A stretch of 7,587 nt of DNA, taken from Pseudomonadota bacterium. GTDB taxonomy: Bacteria; Pseudomonadota; Gammaproteobacteria; GCA-001735895. The stretch lies in NCBI GenBank assembly GCA_022545625.1, contig JACZQS010000113.1, positions 1 to 7,587 of the forward strand, in the 5' to 3' direction. Under the pieces are notes generated by a model, which saw only the letters and a program-made list of their open reading frames with translations, made no database searches and was not told the DNA's origin. The position numbers and the translations under genes are program-made. Positions 5,158-7,587 of this stretch are shown in pieces (positions within the stretch are counted from its first letter, which is position 1; each line of letters starts with the position of its first letter).

Positions 5158-6636
5158 TCATTTCTCGACTTCGACTTCGGCGTTGAGCCTGGCTTCTGAT
5201 TTTAAATCCTCGGTATCCGGTTCAATCTCTACTACTGGCTCGATGATCAATTCAAGACGCCCCTGCTCCAAATCCTTATGCAGCGGCTCAAGTTTCGGCA
5301 TCGATTTGCTGACCCTGGTCGACAATTTGCTAAAGCGCTCGACCTTGCCGTGCAAGCCCTGTCGACCTGCCAGCGAAGTCAAGGTGTCGTTATAGTGATT
5401 GGACGCCGCGGTCAGGCTGCCACCCAGTTTCTGCAGTCGAATTGCAACCTCGCAAACCTGGTTATAAATATCTCCCGCCTTCTCGCTGATTTCCCTTGCT
5501 TCCTCGTTGCTGCGTTCCATCATCCACAGGTTCGCTACGGTTCGCAAAATGGGTATCAGCGTAGTATGCGAGCACCGTGCTATGTTTTTGTCATAACCAT
5601 AAGAAAATAAATCCTTTTCGTGTTTTAGCGCTTCAATATACGCGGGCTCTATCGGCATAAACATCAATACGAAACTCGGGCTGCGGATGCCAATTAAATT
5701 GGTATAGTCCTTACTCGACAAATCATCAATATGTCGCTTGACCGAATTGGCATGTTCAGTCAGTGCCAGGGCCTGCGATTCCGCGGAGTCGGCTGCAACC
5801 ACCTTGTCATAAGCCACCAGCGACACCTTGCTGTCGATTATCATTTGCTTGCCGCCTGGCACGTTGATCAGGTAATCGGTTTGCCTGCGCCGGCCGTCGG
5901 CATCTTTGAACGAGGTCTGTTTTTCAAAATGGGTGCCCGCCACCAGGCCACTCATTTCCAGGGTACGTTCCAGCTGGGCCTCGCCCCAGCCACCTCTTTT
6001 CTGCGAATCTCCCTTCAGCGCAGAGGTCAGGTTATCGGCGTCCTTACTCATTTTCAAACCAATATCCAGGACCTTTTTAATTTCACTCTCTAGCGAAGCA
6101 TTACCTTTCACCGATTCGGTATGCACGTCATTGACCCGCTTTTGAAATCCTTCGATCTGTTCGCGAAACGGCTTGAGTAGCGAATCTATCGAAGATTGGC
6201 TTGTTTCACCGAGCACTTTAGCTTTTTCATCGAGAATTTTTCCGGCGAGATTTTCAAATTCAATTTTGAGCTGCTTTTTACTTTCTTCAAACTGCTGCAG
6301 TCTTTTTTCGTTGAATTCCTGATCCTTTTGTTGCTCAATTCTCAGCGTCTGGATAGTTTTCTCGGCGCTGTGTAGCTTTTCGTTAAAATCCCGGCTGCTC
6401 TGTTGCTCGTCGCTGAAGCTGATTTTAAGTTCTTCGTTGAGTTTCTGTAATTGTTCCTGGCTTTGCCGGGCCAACGCCAGGTCGGTAGCAAGGTCACTAT
6501 TGGCTTCGGTAAGAATCTGTAAGTCGCGGCTGCCTTGTCTTTGCAACGACCAAAAATAAGCCGCTACTACCAGTAATACCAATCCGCTAATCGCCAGCCC
6601 CAGGATGACCGGATTATTGAGATCGAGGAATTCCAT
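5158..6636 (-). CDS. rmuC: DNA recombination protein RmuC
   Basis: RmuC limits DNA inversions and rearrangements at short inverted repeats; it is a predicted nuclease of the PD-(D/E)xK type whose reaction is not well defined. The protein has 492 residues. Residues 10-29 are a single membrane-spanning helix, so the rest is probably anchored on the cytoplasmic side. Residues 32-150 form a long charged coiled coil. The RmuC domain follows to about 450, with GGWGEAQLERTLEMSGL (215-231), TDYLINVPGGKQMIIDSKV (253-271) and FVLMFMPIEPAY (322-333). E219, D268 and K270 are the likely nuclease-core residues. The tail beyond 455 is acidic and not conserved. The gene starts 29 bases after the EAL-domain gene and may share its transcript, though a TATAAT (6670-6665) overlaps that gene's stop. 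The ATG has only a weak GCGGGT upstream, which lies in an inverted repeat. Confidence 0.96.
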   Translation of the reverse strand: MEFLDLNNPVILGLAISGLVLLVVAAYFWSLQRQGSRDLQILTEANSDLATDLALARQSQEQLQKLNEELKISFSDEQQSSRDFNEKLHSAEKTIQTLRIEQQKDQEFNEKRLQQFEESKKQLKIEFENLAGKILDEKAKVLGETSQSSIDSLLKPFREQIEGFQKRVNDVHTESVKGNASLESEIKKVLDIGLKMSKDADNLTSALKGDSQKRGGWGEAQLERTLEMSGLVAGTHFEKQTSFKDADGRRRQTDYLINVPGGKQMIIDSKVSLVAYDKVVAADSAESQALALTEHANSVKRHIDDLSSKDYTNLIGIRSPSFVLMFMPIEPAYIEALKHEKDLFSYGYDKNIARCSHTTLIPILRTVANLWMMERSNEEAREISEKAGDIYNQVCEVAIRLQKLGGSLTAASNHYNDTLTSLAGRQGLHGKVERFSKLSTRVSKSMPKLEPLHKDLEQGRLELIIEPVVEIEPDTEDLKSEARLNAEVEVEK

Positions 6637-6641
6637 CGATA

Positions 6642-6664
6642 ACCCGCAATGTTAAGATGCGGGT
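6642..6664 (-). repeat. Perfect inverted repeat in the EAL-rmuC gap
   Basis: ACCCGCA at 6642-6648 is the exact reverse complement of TGCGGGT at 6658-6664, with a 9-base loop. In the rmuC leader the arm next to the gene contains GCGGGT, the only Shine-Dalgarno-like stretch, six bases before the ATG. The hairpin could therefore restrain rmuC translation, or the repeat could be an operator overlapping a start site. No T-run follows on the minus strand, so a terminator is unlikely. Confidence 0.5.
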
Positions 6665-6670
6665 ATTATA
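6665..6670 (-). promoter_or_regulatory. Possible -10 element for rmuC
   Basis: On the minus strand the bases spell TATAAT, a perfect sigma-70 -10 hexamer, overlapping the stop codon of the EAL gene and abutting the inverted repeat at 6642-6664. No good -35 element stands 16-18 bases upstream (CTGAAG or TGAAGA only). A transcript from it would have a leader of under 30 bases. This is weak evidence for a promoter of rmuC's own. Confidence 0.25.
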
Positions 6671-7587
6671 ACAGCTTAATAAGCTCTTCTTCAGTCACTG
6701 CCCTGGAGAAATAATATCCCTGTCCATATTCGGCATTATACTGTTCCAACAGATCGGCCTCGCGATCGGTTTCGATACCCTCGGCAACCACGTCCATGCC
6801 CAGGTCGTGCGACAGATTAACCAGGGTTTTGATTATTTCGTTACTTTTCTTATTTCGCAGCATCGCACTCACAAAAGCGCGGTCAACTTTCAATGTGTCG
6901 AACGGGAAACGATGCAGGTAACTAAAACTTGAATATCCAGTACCGAAATCGTCGATAGCCAGTTTTGCGCCTGTTTCCTTCAACTCGTGTAGCGACTTGC
7001 TGGCAAGCTCCGGGTTGGCCACCAACAGGCTCTCGGTGATTTCGAATTTGATCAGCTCGCGGGCAGCGCCAGCCTTGTCCATGATGCTGGCAAGCGTTGG
7101 AATCAGTAGCTGGTCTTCGAATTGTTTTCCTGAAAGATTAATGCTGACGAACAGGGGCTGTTTAAATTCATTGCCAAGTCGTGCCTGGAAGCGACAGGCC
7201 TGCTCGGCGATCCAGTAGCCGAGATTAATGATCAGGCCGGTTTCTTCAGCCTTCGCTATAAAACGAGACGGTGGGAATAACTTCCCGGAGGGATGTTGCC
7301 AGCGCACGAGTGCCTCAAAGCCCCTGATTCGACCGGTAGCGAGCGATACCTGAGGTTGATAGTAGACCCTGAGCTCTCCCTGGTTGAGCCCGTTGCGCAA
7401 TTCGCGCTCCAGGGTCGCATCCCCTTCCCTGCGAGCGATCGCAAGGGCGCGGCTTAAGGCGCCTTGCGCCTCTCGGGAGTCTGATTTAACGTTGGCTGCC
7501 AACAGCCCATAGCGCGACAGGATCTGACCCGCTTCATGGGTTTCCCGTGGTACCATCTTGAGTACGCGAGCAACGATCGGGAGGAAG
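6666..7587 (-). CDS. EAL-domain cyclic-di-GMP phosphodiesterase with TPR-like N-terminal segment (5' end outside window)
   Basis: The frame stays open from the TAA at 6668-6666 to the window edge, so the gene is cut. Counting from the internal ATG at 7556 as residue 1, an EAL domain fills about 50-296. It hydrolyses cyclic di-GMP to pGpG. The catalytic set looks complete: EAL at 81-83, N140 in SINLSGKQF, E172 in FEITES, D202-D203 in IDDFGTGYSS, K223 in LKVDRAF, E259 in AEGIET and Q279 in GQGYYFSRA. An active enzyme is expected. The segment before it (about 1-48, with SRYGLL and ALSRALAIARREGD) is unlike the end of a GGDEF domain. It resembles a tetratricopeptide repeat of MalT/LuxR-type or cyclase-linked regulators. 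Any sensor or output domain further upstream is out of view. The gene leads into rmuC. The EAL call is firm; the TPR reading is from memory of similar sequences. Confidence 0.92.
   Translation of the reverse strand, partial: FLPIVARVLKMVPRETHEAGQILSRYGLLAANVKSDSREAQGALSRALAIARREGDATLERELRNGLNQGELRVYYQPQVSLATGRIRGFEALVRWQHPSGKLFPPSRFIAKAEETGLIINLGYWIAEQACRFQARLGNEFKQPLFVSINLSGKQFEDQLLIPTLASIMDKAGAARELIKFEITESLLVANPELASKSLHELKETGAKLAIDDFGTGYSSFSYLHRFPFDTLKVDRAFVSAMLRNKKSNEIIKTLVNLSHDLGMDVVAEGIETDREADLLEQYNAEYGQGYYFSRAVTEEELIKLL

Noticed and set aside
5183..6145. Plus-strand open frames opposite rmuC
   Set aside because: They are shadows of the coiled-coil and nuclease coding sequence with no domain or credible start context.
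1..7587. Mobile elements, defence systems, CRISPR arrays, tRNA or rRNA genes
   Set aside because: No terminal repeats, transposase or integrase motifs, regularly spaced repeats, or RNA gene signatures were seen on either strand.

Overview
The window looks like chromosomal DNA of a free-living gammaproteobacterium. It has a DUF2333 protein, a DegQ-type protease with signal peptide, a CbpA-type DnaJ homologue, MoaC and RmuC, all close to gammaproteobacterial forms. The assignment rests on protein resemblance alone; no marker gene (rRNA, tRNA) is present. The genes are tightly packed. No insertion sequence, integrase, CRISPR array, tRNA or rRNA is visible. The longest non-coding stretch is 184 bases.

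Plus strand, 1-2170: the 3' end of a DUF2333 gene runs with a 6-base gap into a complete nitrile hydratase set: alpha subunit (cobalt-type CTLCSC metal site), beta subunit, and the accessory protein that delivers metal to alpha. The accessory gene probably starts at a TTG overlapping the end of beta. These four genes look like one transcription unit. No cobalt transporter, amidase or aldoxime dehydratase is in view.

Minus strand, 4973 down to 2190: a CbpA-like co-chaperone, a periplasmic DegQ-type serine protease and the molybdenum cofactor enzyme MoaC lie head to tail with gaps of 25 and 11 bases. Upstream of the co-chaperone is a good match to a heat-shock (sigma-32) promoter, overlapped by a possible sigma-70 promoter. 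The leader can form a hairpin and, in part, pair with the ribosome binding site. The likely reading is a stress operon that couples cytoplasmic chaperoning with envelope proteolysis and carries moaC as a passenger. MoaC ends 19 bases from the convergent nitrile hydratase operon, with no recognisable terminator between them.

Minus strand, 7587 down to 5158: a cyclic-di-GMP phosphodiesterase (EAL domain), cut by the window edge, is followed after 29 bases by rmuC. The EAL domain is preceded by a TPR-like helical segment instead of the usual GGDEF domain. A perfect inverted repeat fills most of the gap before rmuC.

I see no clearly new multi-gene system. The most interesting points are the putative heat-shock operon with its leader RNA, the linkage of nitrile hydratase to DUF2333, and the TPR-EAL architecture.
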